DNA from: Thermoanaerobaculia bacterium
GTDB taxonomy: Bacteria > Acidobacteriota > Thermoanaerobaculia > Multivoradales > JAHEKO01
Reading direction: 5' to 3'
DNA: 64,000 nt
Assembly (NCBI GenBank): GCA_945787635.1
Contig: CALZIK010000003.1
Span: 1 to 64,000, forward strand
Position numbers and translations under genes: made by a program. The notes beneath the pieces were generated by a model. That model had not been told where the DNA came from. It searched no databases and worked only from the letters and a program-made list of their open reading frames with translations. Every line of letters starts with the position of its first letter. Position 1 is the first letter of the stretch. Of this stretch, positions 63,911-64,000 are shown one piece after another.

Positions 63911-64000
63911 CGGGATCCTCCAGGCGTAGTTCGGGTTCATCCTCTGAGAGGCACGAAACCGGCCGCGGGTTCCCGCCACAGGGCCCGGTCAGCGCAGAAC

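Overview
The window is high-GC, densely coded bacterial DNA from a Gram-negative organism, judged by LPS-type sugar genes, a PagL-like lipid A enzyme, Skp/OmpH and a FadL porin. It reads as a hopanoid-making sulfur oxidiser. The phylum cannot be fixed from the sequence. The gene mix (mevalonate pathway plus hopanoids, RNase Y with ZapA, a sulfur-oxidising heterodisulfide-reductase-like system) would suit Acidobacteriota or a related uncultured lineage, but that is only a guess.

Layout. 1-10 kb is a surface-polysaccharide region: two family 2 glycosyltransferases (one cut by the window edge), a GT-C membrane glycosyltransferase, a sulfatase-like lipoprotein, glucose-1-phosphate cytidylyltransferase, a PagL-like protein and a GH38 alpha-mannosidase. 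9.9-14.1 kb is housekeeping: YmdB-type phosphoesterase, RNase Y, a candidate 6S RNA, ZapA, a flavin reductase and a PilZ protein. 14.0-29.8 kb is a 13-gene minus-strand block. In transcription order it encodes squalene-hopene cyclase, HpnH, HpnA, HpnG, a secreted alkaline-phosphatase-fold hydrolase, a short-chain prenyl synthase, type 2 IPP isomerase, HMG-CoA reductase, mevalonate kinase, a mevalonate-(di)phosphate decarboxylase, isopentenyl phosphate kinase, squalene synthase and a UbiD decarboxylase. This is nearly a whole route from HMG-CoA to extended hopanoids. It probably runs through the alternative mevalonate branch, because isopentenyl phosphate kinase is present and phosphomevalonate kinase is not. 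30-36.5 kb holds assorted metabolic genes and a palindromic repeat.

36.5-63.9 kb is a sulfur-oxidation island. On the minus strand lie a FadL porin, a fatty-acid-hydroxylase-type membrane enzyme, a fused SoeB-SoeC, SoeA, a TorD chaperone and a nitrilase-family protein. An ArsR regulator sits between this arm and a plus-strand arm of about 17 kb: tusA, dsrE2-like, a degenerate lipoate-ligase homologue, dsrE3-like, lbpA, a thioredoxin-fold gene, shdrC1, B1, A, the conserved hypothetical, shdrB3, etfB, etfA, a membrane ETF:quinone oxidoreductase (EMO/EtfD), a winged-helix protein, a second lipoate-ligase homologue, a second lipoyl-carrier protein, LipS1, sLpl and LipS2. A convergent thioredoxin follows.

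How it fits together. TusA and the DsrE proteins would hand sulfane sulfur to the sHdr complex, with lipoylated LbpA as carrier. LipS1, LipS2 and sLpl would build the lipoyl group on site. Electrons would leave through EtfAB and EMO to the quinone pool. Sulfite would be oxidised to sulfate by cytoplasmic SoeABC. Three sigma70-like promoters (each with a 17-base spacer) lie around the ArsR gene. Two of them, driving the porin/Soe arm and the tusA/sHdr arm, share a 13-base motif that could be the ArsR operator.
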